DNA of 64,000 bases, taken from the NCBI RefSeq assembly GCF_000003815.2, contig NC_049989.1:8336251-8400250 (forward strand). Reading direction: 5' to 3'. Each line of letters starts with the position of its first letter. Position 1 is the first letter of the stretch. The notes under the pieces were generated by a model. The model ran no database searches, had not been told where the DNA came from, and worked only from the letters and a program-made list of their open reading frames with translations. The translations under genes were made by a program, and so were the position numbers. This document shows positions 52,701-64,000 of the stretch, one piece after another. Source of the DNA: Branchiostoma floridae. Taxonomy: Eukaryota; Chordata; Leptocardii; Amphioxiformes; Branchiostomatidae.

Positions 52701-55700
52701 ACGTCACATATACGTACCTATACATTGTACTGCATAACTTGGCTGAACAAGTGATACCGCGTGATCTCCAAGCAGATGTATGATCGTGTCATTCTAGGCC
52801 AATCATTGTTTTTGCGGCTTTTATTACTTCCTTTTAACGATAGAAATGTGAAAAGAGAGAAAGGGTCACATTGACCCTACATCTGTTTGGAGGCAACTAC
52901 TTTAAGGCTAATTCCTTATTTGGTGATGAATATACTAGTATAGCAGTTATCTTCTGCGTTTCGTTGTGAGAACTTGTACACCTCTCCTGTCAACTGAGTG
53001 AAAATGAGCCCCACCCTAGAGACCCTAATTTATCTCTCATGTACCCAAACAGTAGCTGTGTTCAATCTTTGTATGTCAGATGTTGAAAACTTGATAGATT
53101 TCTTACAGACGTGATTTTGCCCACTTGCTGTTGGACAGAGCGTGAAGGACTGTACCAAGAGGGGAGTGGGGGTGGTATCGACTAGGAACAGGTGTTTCAT
53201 CATTGTTTTGGACCTCACGTTGCGTCTTCCCAGAGTTTACAAACATGATGAACGAAATTTATTGCATCACTAGAATCAAAGGATTTTATACTGGATTTAT
53301 TGCCATACAAACGTGTGGTGTTACACGTAGTCCCGAAGGAAGTGTGTAGGTCTGACTTATCTATGACCAAATTTCAGTTCTTATTCCTTCGTAGATCCTT
53401 ACGCCATGCGCCATCCGATCAACTTATCCTATACAACAGTAGTCTGATGCGGTAGTGTCACTAGTATATCTTAAGTTTTTAGGCAAACGTCACATTTCCA
53501 AACCGGGGCCCGGTCGGGCTGTTTGTGGAAACTTTCGGAAAGGTAAAAATGTAACGTTATACGTAAACATATACACAAATAATGCCCTCGATTATTCTCC
53601 TTACGTCTTGTATAGTTTGGTGTCTTTTATATCATACGTTTGATTCCCAAAATCTGCCCGGTTTGGAATTGTGACGTAGGCCTAACGGAGCACCAGTGTT
53701 AAACCCGCCGCACCACTGGAATTTTTATGGGCAGGATACAATTACCTCGGTATGGTAAAAGGGGGTATAAGTGTGTTTACGATTGTACCTGTAGCTATAG
53801 GGTTCGTATATACTATATACAATAAGCCACAGAGTGAACAAAACACATCTTTTATGAGCTAGGTTCAAAATAGCATGTCATTCATGGAGCTTCCCTTATT
53901 TAGTGGACTACACATTTCACAAGTAATCACAAGAACTAGTTTGTTATTCAAAGATTTGTGACCTTCCAATGACCGCGTATGCAGAGTTCAAGGTGAATTC
54001 TGGGACTTGGTTTATAGGCCTGGACTGCCTGGTTTTTGTCTGTGCTGTATCCGAGGGACTGTCACAACAGATCAGTACTGTGCTGGTAGCTCAAAGCTTG
54101 GCGCTACAAATGCCTAACCGATGTTTTTTCTTCTTCTTCCCTTCAGTCCGCATGGAGGGCCAACCGTGGCAGTGCCAAGGGCTACTTTCTGGCTGGGAGA
54201 GACATGGCATGGTGGCCGGTAAGATTTAATAATGTTTTTCTGAAATGTATTCCCGACAATCAAAAGAAATGAAAAGAAGAACTTTGAAGGAATATCTGAA
54301 AAGGAGGACGTTTAAACAATTTCCAACACAAAGAACTGGATTTACCCAATGTAACTTTTCGACCCACTGTTTATAAAGGAGGGATCCACTTTTGCAATTT
54401 GCAATTTGCGAACTTGTGACTCAATCGGAGCGTTGGATCGAAAGTAGAAAATAGCCTGTGGCGTCGCCCGTCTTTACACTTGAGATCCTTCCTCAAAACA
54501 AAGACTTCTAGTGGTGTTTTATTTTGAATTAATTCTATTCCAAAGCGATGTCTAGTTTTACATCGATGTAGGTTAGACATCCAGGTAATAAGATACGCCA
54601 AAAATGAAATGTGTTCTCAGGTGGGCGCATCCCTGTTCGCCAGTAACATCGGCAGCGGTCACTTCGTGGGTCTGGCTGGAACGGCGGCGGCGTCAGGGAT
54701 AGCCGTGGTCTCGTACGAGTGGAACGTAAGTAAAGTGGTTATCCGGTCGGTCGCGGCATTTATGTTGAAAAATAAACTGTATGAAATATCAGGCCAGGAC
54801 CTTGTACCATAAACCTTTACTATGATGATAGAGTTTCATTATTAGAGTCAGTACCTCTCCATAAGTGCTCAATTTGAAGTGCTCCCAATACTTAAAACGC
54901 AATAGAAATTTGTGTTGCTGATTCGAGTCTCCGATCGAGTCACACAGAAGACATTAAAAAAAGTAGATGCTGCTTCACTGGCTGTTTCATAGCTCTCACA
55001 TGGAACCCTGAGTCGAAAACCAATGAACAAGCCCCCCAATGTAGTATTGTCAGTGCTCGGACAGCTATGTGATCAGAGGGTTCAACTTCAGAAGAAACGG
55101 AGAGGTTCGCCGCTAACAAACAAAGAAACCGAACGCAATTATGTAGTAATACTAGTAACCAGTCAAAATCAGTAGGTGTCTCTTACATCTAGAGAACAAC
55201 TGATTTTCAGCATTACAGGCTTCTTCAAAAGCTCATGTAAGAAGAAAAAAACAATTAAAATCGGTAGGTGTCTGGTGTGTGGCACTGATTTTTCACTTAC
55301 CGTGTTCCAGGCTATATTCATCATGGTGATGTTGGGATGGATCTTTGTTCCGGTCTACATTTCTGCTGGGGTAAGAAATAATTCAATATTAATGTCCATA
55401 ACGTTGTACCAAATAGAGCCACTGATGATATGATATTCGTTCGTCAGATGTGTCATAAAACACTGGGTCTTCTTACCATCCAAGTGTCTACAATAAACGT
55501 TTGGGTATCTTCAGCTACCTTTCCTAGCACGAATGGACTTAACTACCCGTTACCGTATAGTCTTGTTCCGACAAGGATGTAGTCACAAAGCTATATGCAC
55601 GGAAGTAGGACATATTGCTCATGAATTATTTCCCTCCCCCTTAGGTGTTCACGATGCCAGAGTACCTGAGGAAGCGGTTTGGAGGACAGAGGATCACCGT

Positions 55701-58700
55701 GTACCTGTCCGTGGTCTCTCTCCTTCTCTACGTCTTCACCAAGATATCGGTAAAGTTGTCTGAACACCCATAGCGGCCACTATGATAGTTTATGTTATTA
55801 CACATGATTGCTTGCTATCAGACCAGCCGCCATGTTGGATTTCCGGTACACAAGAATACCGAAAGGGGGCGCTATTCGTGACGTTTACAATGATTCGTGT
55901 TTATAGCTATAGTACTAAATTTTGTAGGAGCAACGTAGGACATGTTATGAAGTAATGTCTGTGTCTGTGCTTTTCATATTTGTTCTCCAGGCGGACATTT
56001 TTGCCGGTGCTGTGTTCATCCAACAGTCTCTGAAGTGGGACCTGTACCTGGCAGTGGTGCTGCTACTGGCCATCACAGCTGTCTATACCGTCACAGGTAG
56101 GTTTTTTATAGCGTACGGAAAAAAAACGTGCAAAATTCGAGCTTTTACATCGTTTTCAACTTATGAATTTTGTAGTGACCGACAGAAACACACATATCAC
56201 CCCAAAAGTTATATAGGTGGCCAAGATCTATATTCTAATTGTCCATTCCTTGTATTTTTTTTATTATTTTTTTTTACAACTTTATTCAGTATTTCAGTAT
56301 AATACATAATAAAACATACAATTCTTGTATACATAATTTATTAAGACTTAAAAAGGCATCAAATTTACAACGCAAAGTTGATGTTAATGATTATTTCCCT
56401 CCCCAGGCGGTCTGTCTGCTGTGATCTGGACCGACACTGCACAGACAGTCATCATGGTAGCCGGCGCCTTTGTCCTGACCGGTCTCAGTAAGTACTGCAG
56501 CTGCTGAAAAGATCGTTTGCACGTGACGTCATCGATGTGTCTGTCGCCGTCATGTTGGTGTGCCTACTTGCATCATAGTTTATCATAGCAAATAGCCGCA
56601 ACTTTTTTGGCCTTCAAAGGACGTGTTAGCCTCTAAAATAGCTACACCTCAACGAAGTCCTTTATCCTTTGACGATAGTATAACAAACATGGTTTGACAG
56701 ATTTGACAGTTAGAATAAACCACCAAAATTACACACAATCACTCCGCCATCCCTTTGCTTTGCAACAATGACAGGTTTAGCAGAAGTCGGAGGATACAAC
56801 GAGATGATCAGGCGGTATTTCCTGGCCGTGCCAGTCATCAGGGATAACACCACCACGTGCGGGATTCCCACCGCCGACGCGCTCCACATGTTCAGGGACC
56901 CCGTCACCGCCGACCTGCCCTGGCCTGGCATCATCTTCGGCCTGACCATCCTGGCTACATGGTACTGGTGTACAGATCAGGTGGGGTTTCCTCGGGAAAC
57001 AAACTTTGGCGTTTTTACTTAGTAAGCACTAGGCAGTTTACCATAGTGTTAGACTCTAGAAGGGACCGGCAGAGAATCTGGTAGCCCAGACAGTTCGTCA
57101 TGCCGACCTAGATTAGCTCTTTCGAGGAGTTATCAATTAGGGAGTAGCTATAACCTGGCTAACTACTCCCTAATTGACGATTTTTACGTAGTGATAATCT
57201 AGGTAGGTGGGAAGAACTGCCAGATATTTTTTGGCAAGGGTAGAGTCTGGCACCCAGGGTATAGGCAACGTGGGTGCCCTCAGTGATGATTATTTTATCT
57301 ATGCAAAAGATCAGTGCAAACTGAGACGCCCTAAATGCTGATTGGCTACTGGGCAGGAACGCCCTGCTTTGCTAAGACACGAACGACCAATGGGAGGTGA
57401 GGATATAAAAGTTCAGCACCACTGCTCGTGTCATTCTTGCAAAGAGCCTTTTTTCCAACTTAAAAGAACTATAGTCTATATATTGATTTGTTTAGGTGAT
57501 CGTCCAACGTTGTCTTGCCGCCAAGACAATCGAACATTCCAAGGGTGGGTGTATCCTGGCTGGCTACCTGAAGATTCTTCCGTTCTTCCTCATGATTCTG
57601 CCGGGTATGATCAGCAGAGCCCTCTATCCAAGTAGGTGGTCATTGCACCGTCATTGCTACTGTTGTTATTTGAGTGCCCTCGTTATTTTCATGTCGCTGT
57701 CGCTCATTTACAGTCATTAGTTAACAAGCTTCGATGTGTTTTGCTATCTTTATAAGTCTCTGTTTTTTTCGTTGTATAATAGAAAATTTGCTATTTGTTT
57801 TTAAACCTCCAGATGAGGTAGGCTGTGTGGACCCCGATGAGTGCATGAGATATTGTCAGAATGCTGCCGGTTGCTCCAACGTGGCCTACCCGAAACTGGT
57901 GGTGCGGATTATGCCTACAGGTACGGCGTTGGAAATAGTACAGTCAAGTTCTGCCTATAGCTTGTACCCACGTGAAAAAACGGAAAACGGTTATGCAGAT
58001 AAGTGAATGCTTTACTTTACTGAAAACGTATTCAAATATTCATATTGTTTTACTTTTATACCAAAAACTCTAGTCGAAAATACGGACACATTTCCTCGTT
58101 TACAACAAAGTCTAGGTGGTGACTTGCTTGTAGCTCGACCAAAATGATTGCTTGCCACCGTTTTGTTACTTGCCTCTGATGCAGTAGTGATAGGATCTAC
58201 TTCCTGCTGCTAGGTGGCGCTGCAGTGAAAAGCATGCTGTCCCAAACATGGCTAAGCTTGTATCCCCCCTCATCACAATTTAAGCCTGCCGACTGTAGTA
58301 GATCCATATAGCCTTCGTGTCCGTGTGTTCACTAGTGTTTCAGCATCTTCACCAAGAGCTCCACCGCTGCCACCAATGTTGTCTATGAAAGTTTTGCCGT
58401 CTACACTGTGCTGTGCCTTATGTCAGTGAGACACTCGTATCCCCCACGTCAGCCTGACAAAAGGCTGTTCTTTATTGGGTCTTTATTAACAACAGACGTC
58501 TTCAGTATTATCTGGAATAACTGGCAAGTAGGACTACAGCTATAAGTTGACAATATCGGTGACGTGATATCCCCCTGCAGGTCTGCGAGGCCTGATGTTA
58601 GCGGTGATGCTGGCGGCCCTGATGAGTTCTCTCACCTCCATCTTCAACTCCTCTTCAACCATCTTCACCATGGACATCTGGAGGAAGTTCCGCACGCAGT

Positions 58701-61687
58701 CCACGGAGAGGGAACTCATGGTCGTTGGCAGGTCCGAAATCTAGATGATATTCTGTAGTTTTTCCTGTAAAATGAGTCCCTGTTTGTGTTGCTATTCTTA
58801 TATTTCTATAGACTAGATCGTTTTAGCCCTAAACCTCCAACCGAGCCCTGCTTGAATCATACTGTTTAAAATTTCTCGATGTAAAGAAATGTGTAGTTCC
58901 AAGAATATCTACCAGGGGGTCCAAACCAGGCCAAGACCTACAATTTTCATGACATACGATGCTGGTATCAAAATCGAATGCCATAGAAATCGGACCATAG
59001 CTCTAGGAAACCCGTAGTCGAAGTTTTGTGGTGACAAGTATTTCCCTAAAACTGACGATGAGGATTGGAAAACTCTCTTCTTCTCAGAGTGTTTGTGCTG
59101 GTGCTGATTGGGATCAGCATCCTGTGGATCCCGATCGTTCAGGCCGCACAAGGAGGGCAGCTCTTCAACTACATCCAGGCCGTCACCGGCTACCTGTCCC
59201 CGCCCATCTGCGCAAGCTTCATCCTCGGCATCTTCTGGAAGAGGATGACTGAGCCGGTATGTTTTTGGGATGGGCGAAGTTTTTAGAGAATTTGTACCAA
59301 ACAAATCGTATTAAAGACCGAAAAACGAAACTCTACAAGGCGATATATGGGACAGAATTTTTGAAAAATTATTTTAAAAAATTTCTCCGGCTCCTTGGTT
59401 ATGAACCATGTGACGAGGGGGAGTACAAGCGTAATCACGATCAGGACTGCAATCTTCCCACTGCAGCGCCACCTAGAAATATGAAGTAGATCGAGTCATT
59501 ATTACCCTGAGACAGGTAGTACGCTGACAGGTAAAATCTTAGCTGTCCATCATTCCAACTATGACTTCAGTGTTCTCTTTATTCTTAATGCCCAGGGTGC
59601 ATTCTGGGGCTTGATGTCCGGCCTGGTGGTTGGTTTGATCCGGTTGGTGATGGACTTCGCCTACGGGTCGCCAGGGTGCGGGGAGCCTGAGTTCCGGCCG
59701 GCCGTGCTGTGGAGGGTCCACTTCCTGTACTTCGCCATGATCTTGTTCGCCGTCAGCGCCATCGTCATGGTCGTGGTCAGTCTCTGTACACCACCCATCG
59801 ACGATAAACATGTAAGTTCCTTTCCTTATTGCAGCTGCGTGTTATATATCCAAGGACATTTTTAATTTACAACAAAGTACACAAAAAGCAGTCGCTTCAG
59901 TCATTTAGACTTCTAACATGCATTGGCATAATACCGGTAGTAAGACTTATACCGGTAGATTAAAAATACTGGAACTTATTTAAAGAGATCTACACATGCA
60001 ACAATAGTTATTTCTGAGCTGTGCACACTTCAGATATCTAGGTGTCCAATATATCATTTACAAAGCATCGATAACAATGCATTCGAAGACAACAAGGCCA
60101 AAGGTTTACAGTATCTTTTTCGGGGTAGGCAGCTCGTCGTGGGACGAACACACTGTCACATTCATTGCCAAATTTATAGATCATAATTACACATGCTCAC
60201 GGCACAAGAAGAACATGATTCAACAACAATCTTGAATTTCTGTTGGTGACCTACAACTCATGTAAAAGTGTGAAGAACCGTTGCATAATAGCCCGGATCT
60301 ACGACTGAATGGGCAAAATTGCACGTAAGCAGCCATTTTTATATCTACGCTAGCAGTGAAGTGTTACGTCATAGCGGTTGTGACGGACAGGAGTTAAATG
60401 AAAATTCTTGACAGTATACGTCCGTTTTCTCATGACATTTTGTATGCTCATGCAGGTTTATGTTTTATGCATTTACTAACAGAAAAGGAAGGAACATCAG
60501 AGGATATATAAAGGTACATAGCGACAGTTAATTGTGCCGTGTTTTTCCTACCGGTATTTGTACCCCCTCCCAACCACGCGCCCGTTCGCCGTGTAATTCC
60601 GCGGCGTGTTACAATTACAATATTACGCTTTTAGCAGGACAAGAGTGGCAGAAAAGTTACACAGAAGAAGTGGCAAGGGTAACCTATAACAGCAACATGT
60701 AACTGGAGAAAATTATGCGTTGACAATTTGTCAAATCAGTATGGCTAGAGAAATCGTCGTAAACGTACCGGTATTATGATAATAGATGTTAATGAATAGA
60801 CACAAACATCAGTTCCGTCATATAAGGTATGTATGTCATTTATAAGTAAAGCTGATCATGAATAAAGGAAGCCATATAGATGAGAAAAAGCAGTGCTCAA
60901 AAGCGACAAGCGGACGATATAGATTTCGTGACTTTCGGGACTACCTGTCCTTGCCGCCGTATCGCCCCCATGCGGTTAGGTAACTCGGTGCAGAAATTAG
61001 CTGGTTCTGTAGAAACTACTAAATGTTAAAATGAATAAAAGAAATTAACTTTGGCTTTTTTTGCTAGCTCCACCGTTTGACTTGGGCAACGCGCCACAGT
61101 GAGGAGGAGAGGGACGATCTGGACAAAGCCCCGGAAGTTGTCGAGATGTCGTCACTAAACGGTGGCAAGGAGACGGCGGACAAGGAGGAAAACGGTGTGA
61201 CCGTTAACATTGGTGAGTAGACAAATCACGTAGAGTACCTTTCTTATAAATCCGTGATCACAAGTACAAATACACATTGTTAAGGTAAGGTAGATAGTCC
61301 GCTGTGATGATTGTTTTTTCAACAGCATTTTTCCCTTGTGGGTTTTTTTACTCAATTTTCGAAGCCTTTTTCGGGGTTACTATCCCACTGCTTTATATTT
61401 CGTGACCTACGCATACGCGGCGTTGTACCGCAGAGAATAGTTGATGATTACCGAAGAACAATATACGAATTACGATGTAATTTATCCCCAACACAGTGGA
61501 GTCGCCGCCTCTATGGAAGCGCGGTTTTGATTGGATGTGCGGCATCAGCCAGAAGGACCAAGAAGCTCCACCGGAACCGGATATCCACATCTCCATCAAG
61601 GAGAACTCTCGTTCTCGTCTCATCCTCAACATCAATGCCGTCATCATGATGTGTGTGGGAGTCTTCCTCTGGGCCTTCTACGCTTGA
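49753..61687 (+). CDS. SLC5/SGLT-type sodium/solute cotransporter (15 exons, complete)
   Basis: Na+-driven symporter of the SLC5 family, 14 membrane segments, plasma membrane. Exons: 49753-49896, 54147-54218, 54621-54725, 55311-55370, 55645-55749, 55991-56096, 56407-56487, 56775-56980, 57496-57631, 57813-57920, 58581-58731, 59088-59256, 59596-59811, 61068-61212, 61497-61687. They total 1995 bases in one frame, 664 residues, equal to human SGLT1. Visible family marks: [32 protein letters not shown] with N81 and H86, and E105 in YEWN (sugar-site residues N78, H83, E102 of human SGLT1); [37 protein letters not shown] with the conserved Lys; [20 protein letters not shown] carrying the Na2-site serines; [12 protein letters not shown] with the conserved Gln; C-terminal [19 protein letters not shown]. 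The conserved sugar-binding set suggests a sugar or polyol substrate; which one cannot be told. Start ATG has G at -3 and +4. Intron 13 contains the 0.9-kb TIR element. Confidence 0.94.
49897..54146. other. 4.2-kb first intron of the SGLT gene
   Basis: No recognisable gene or repeat family in it. Open frames of 60-130 codons occur on both strands but lack domains, splice context or homologous copies elsewhere in the window. Confidence 0.5.
57052..57247. mobile_element. Fold-back MITE in intron 8 of the SGLT gene
   Basis: Inner arms ATCAATTAGGGAGTAG and CTACTCCCTAATTGAC are inverse, separated by 20 bases. Outward, ACCTAGATTA pairs with TAATCTAGGT, and the ends GACTCTA...TAGAGTC also pair. About 196 bp, able to form a long hairpin, non-coding. 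Confidence 0.75.
58176..58262 (-). repeat. Small dispersed module, SGLT intron 10
   Basis: GCTGCTAGGTGGCGCTGCAG followed by AACATGGCTAAGCTTGTATC. Inverse orientation relative to 46878-46996. Confidence 0.6.
59443..59520 (+). repeat. Small dispersed module, SGLT intron 12
   Basis: CCACTGCAGCGCCACCTAGA then CCTGAGACAGGTAG. A truncated member of the same dispersed family as in the TRPC introns. Confidence 0.6.
59914..60791 (-). mobile_element. 0.9-kb terminal-inverted-repeat element, copy B
   Basis: Reverse-orientation partner of 9669-10588. It begins TAACATGCATTGGCATAATA and ends TACCGGTATTATGATAATAG followed by ATGTTA. Homology covers the full length (for example CAATGCATTCGAAGACAACA, CGGTTGTGACGGAC, CAACCACGCG, CCACTTCTTCTGTG in inverse). 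Slightly shorter than copy A. It occupies most of intron 13 of the SGLT gene. Confidence 0.8.
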
Positions 61688-62244
61688 AGACGACGGTTTC
61701 TCAAGACTTGATTAGCCAAGATTTTATGATTTTAAAGAAAGATTGAATCTACAGCACTGGAAAATCGATGAGAAAGAGATATAATGAAATCCAGAAGCCG
61801 TAAAAGTCGAAAATAAGTGTAAAATTGGACCGTCATTTTAAATGGAACTGTATTAAGTACTTATCTGGAAGACTGCCATTACTTGATCGTCGTTTCTTAG
61901 TTAATCGATCGTAGAAGGGATTGTACTTAATCCATGAAATCGCAATCTTTTGTAACAAAAATGAAGCGATAATCTATGGAATGTAAAATTGCAGAGGCGT
62001 CGATGGCGATGCAAGGGACCATTAAAACATGGAAAACAATCAAACTAACAGTAGTGACTGGTGTAGCATATTCTAGTTTTGTAAGCAGATCTAGATTTAG
62101 ACCAGAAAGCTGAATTCAAATCGAATGAAAACGTTTTAAAGTTGTTTGCTGTATGTAAATATGTTGCGAGCTTTAAGTATCTTCATATCATGAGCTTTTG
62201 GATTTATTTTAGTGGTGTGTAAATTGTAGGCCTGTACAGGCTGT

Positions 62245-62250
62245 AATAAA
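62245..62250 (+). promoter_or_regulatory. Probable polyadenylation signal of the SGLT gene
   Basis: AATAAA followed by an A run, about 560 bases after the stop codon at 61685-61687. GT-rich sequence (GTAAGTTGTGCTATTTGTGT) follows, as expected downstream of a cleavage site. Confidence 0.5.
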
Positions 62251-62456
62251 AAAAATGGCATCTGTACAGACGTGTAAGTTGTGCTATTTGTGTACTAGTA
62301 TTAGTCACACACTCGTGTAGTTTTCTTTAGAATTCTTGAGACAATGAAAACCACAACAACTTAAAATGTTGTGATATTGTTTGATATGCTGTATATGTTA
62401 GAACTGTGAACTTTAGAAGTCATTGTAGATGCGCTAGTTAGTTCCCGTACATGTAA

Positions 62457-62724
62457 ATCGAATCGACCGTCGGCGGTATCTGAAGAGTGCGCACAAGTTG
62501 CCAATAGCCGTGACCGTTGATATTTGCATGAACGTTAACGTTGACCCTACCTTTCCCCGGTGAATTGGGAACTTGATTGTAGATAAGTTTGATAGTTTCT
62601 GTAGAATTGAATCGACCATCGGCGGTATCTGAAGAGTGCACACATATTTGAAACCAGTTGCGTAATGTTAACCTACCCGTGACCGTTGATGTTTGAATGG
62701 ACGTTGACCCTACCTGTCCCCGGT
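62457..62724. repeat. Two-copy tandem duplication upstream of the second SGLT gene
   Basis: The segment AATCGACCNTCGGCGGTATC...TGAAGAGTGC...CGTGACCGTTGATNTTTG...GTTGACCCTACC...CCCCGGTG occurs at 62460-62562 and 62610-62724. The period is about 150 bp. Confidence 0.8.
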
Positions 62725-62915
62725 GTCCATGACCTTTGCCCACCCATTTACTCTATGAAAATACGAAGTCCAAATGTACCCGTCATGCAACGCGCCGGAC
62801 TGATTCCAAACTCCCTTGTTGTTCCGTACCTTCGAAGTGAATGTCTTTGGCAGTTTATTTGTTTGTTTGGTAAATCCATTTAGTCAATCAGAGGTGTTAA
62901 CGTATCAGCATAGAG

Positions 62916-63745
62916 ATGGACAGAACTACTGGCGTGATGACCACGGTATGGTCAAGGTACAACAGCACACAGGCGCTACTGGGCGAGACCGCCGAGATCC
63001 ACTGGGCTGACATTGTGGTTATAGCGGTCTACTTCGCGATCATTTTAGGAATAGGACTATGGGTAAGTCTTTCTTGTTGGTATGAGCCCTTGGAATATTG
63101 TCCTCAAGCTTGATGGACCAAGATTTGATGCGCAGGTTCCATTTTCGCTTTAGATCAGTGCATCGTAAATAACGGTCTCTGGCGGAAAGGTCAATGCCCT
63201 TACTGCGTAGGTGACGGAAACCGGGTCAATAATTTGCAGACACTGAATAACGTTACACTCTAATCAGTCTAACAGCAGTTTGTTTAATGGTAAATCTCTG
63301 CTCGTACAATAATTGCCAAAAGGTTAACACTTATTCACTTCCATCACATTCTATATGCGCTACGCGTGACCTAAACAATATGTATTCGCTCACTTTTGTA
63401 GATCTTTGATAAAAGTGGTTTACGGTGAAAATATTGCAGAGACAGTGCCGTTCTGAAACTGTGGCTCTCTGTAAAGTTCAAAGTCTAAAATTTTCCGCGA
63501 CACGCCTTAAACTAACGCTGCTGAAGTTGCAAGGATACATTTTACCTTTCAGTTAATGAATATGGCAAAAATAAATAAAGATAAAGTTCGTGCATTTTGT
63601 GAATATCACACAAAAACATAGTTTGATTCACGTGTCAACCTAATATAATTACTGCCTTTTCATCACTTCCTAGTCAACACGACGAGCCAACCGTGGCAGT
63701 GCAAAAGGATACTTTCTTGCAGGAAGAGGAATGTCGTGGTGGCCG
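62916..63745 (+). CDS. Second SLC5/SGLT-type cotransporter (first two exons)
   Basis: Exon 1 is 62916-63062 (49 codons, [20 protein letters not shown]...GLW) and exon 2 is 63674-63745 (24 codons, [20 protein letters not shown]...WWP). Exon lengths, phases and donor positions match the complete gene upstream (144 and 72 bases there). The start ATG has G at -3 and +4. The rest lies beyond the window. It is a tandem duplicate in the same orientation, separated from the stop of the first gene by about 1.2 kb. The first intron is 611 bp rather than 4.2 kb. Relative to copy 1, exon 2 reads GRGM where the first gene has GRDM. Confidence 0.88.
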
Positions 63746-64000
63746 GTAGGCATTTTCACAACCAACAAACATAACTTTTAAACATTTCTTATGAGAGTGT
63801 GTTTCATGTTGTCTTAGAGCCTTGGTGTAAAGACCTTTTACGGACTCCATCGCATTTTGGAAGAAGCGGGGCGGAGCATTGTAGGTAGTTCAATTTGAGT
63901 AAACAAAGTCCCTGCCATGAAGACATGTACGTTTGCAGTGTATGGTAATTTTATCCAACACAAGAAAATTGCTTACGTATACCTCGAGTTTCTGATCGCA
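63746..64000. other. Second intron of the second SGLT gene, incomplete
   Basis: Starts with the donor GTAGGC after exon 2. Nothing recognisable lies within the remaining bases. Confidence 0.6.

Noticed and set aside
58909-59304. 131-codon minus-strand frame opposite SGLT exon 12
   Set aside because: Antisense shadow of a coding exon; no domain and no splice logic.
1-64000. tRNA, rRNA or other structured RNA genes
   Set aside because: I saw no tRNA-like A and B boxes with a foldable cloverleaf and no ribosomal RNA segments. A dedicated scan was not possible here.

Overview
The window is eukaryotic, invertebrate-deuterostome genomic DNA, most likely amphioxus (Branchiostoma). The support is: genes split into short exons with GT-AG introns of about 0.2-4 kb; (CCCTAA)n arrays of the vertebrate/amphioxus telomere type; dense small terminal-inverted-repeat elements (MITEs); and several CR1/L2-like and other non-LTR retrotransposons. 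The species call is inference. The gene families are read directly from the translations.

Left part (1-48.9 kb): a head-to-tail cluster, all on the + strand, of at least four paralogous TRPC-type cation channel genes. Copy 0 contributes only its last three exons (1-1348). Copy 1 (4937-13550) has 11 exons that join in frame into a protein of about 735 residues. Copy 2 (18298-36070) has ten of the eleven exons; exon 4 is missing next to a 100-N assembly gap, and its intron 4 is swollen to about 11 kb. Copy 3 (40900-47320) has all 11 exons but carries a 2-base frameshift in exon 3. Each gene encodes N-terminal ankyrin-like repeats, the TRP_2 linker domain, six membrane segments with the TRPC LFW pore, a TRP box, and a C-terminal segment like the one that binds calmodulin/IP3R in TRPCs. 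Copies 0 and 1 resemble each other at the C-terminus. Copies 2 and 3 are a younger pair that also share intron and flanking sequence.

Right part (49.7-64 kb): a complete 15-exon SLC5/SGLT-type Na+/solute cotransporter gene (664 residues, the length of human SGLT1), followed by the first two exons of a second, tandem copy that runs off the window.

Mobile and repetitive DNA fills the introns and spacers. An apparently intact LINE with a 1012-residue endonuclease/reverse-transcriptase ORF lies in intron 4 of TRPC copy 2, beside two minisatellites (about 70 bp and about 57 bp units) and an unexplained two-exon coding start. There are several truncated LINE fragments, a 0.9-kb inverted-terminal-repeat element present once in a TRPC intron and once, inverted, in an SGLT intron, several MITE families with TA flanks, and an interstitial telomeric array ending 12 bases before the start codon of TRPC copy 1. 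Both gene clusters encode Na+-permeable or Na+-coupled membrane proteins, but nothing in the sequence links them functionally.
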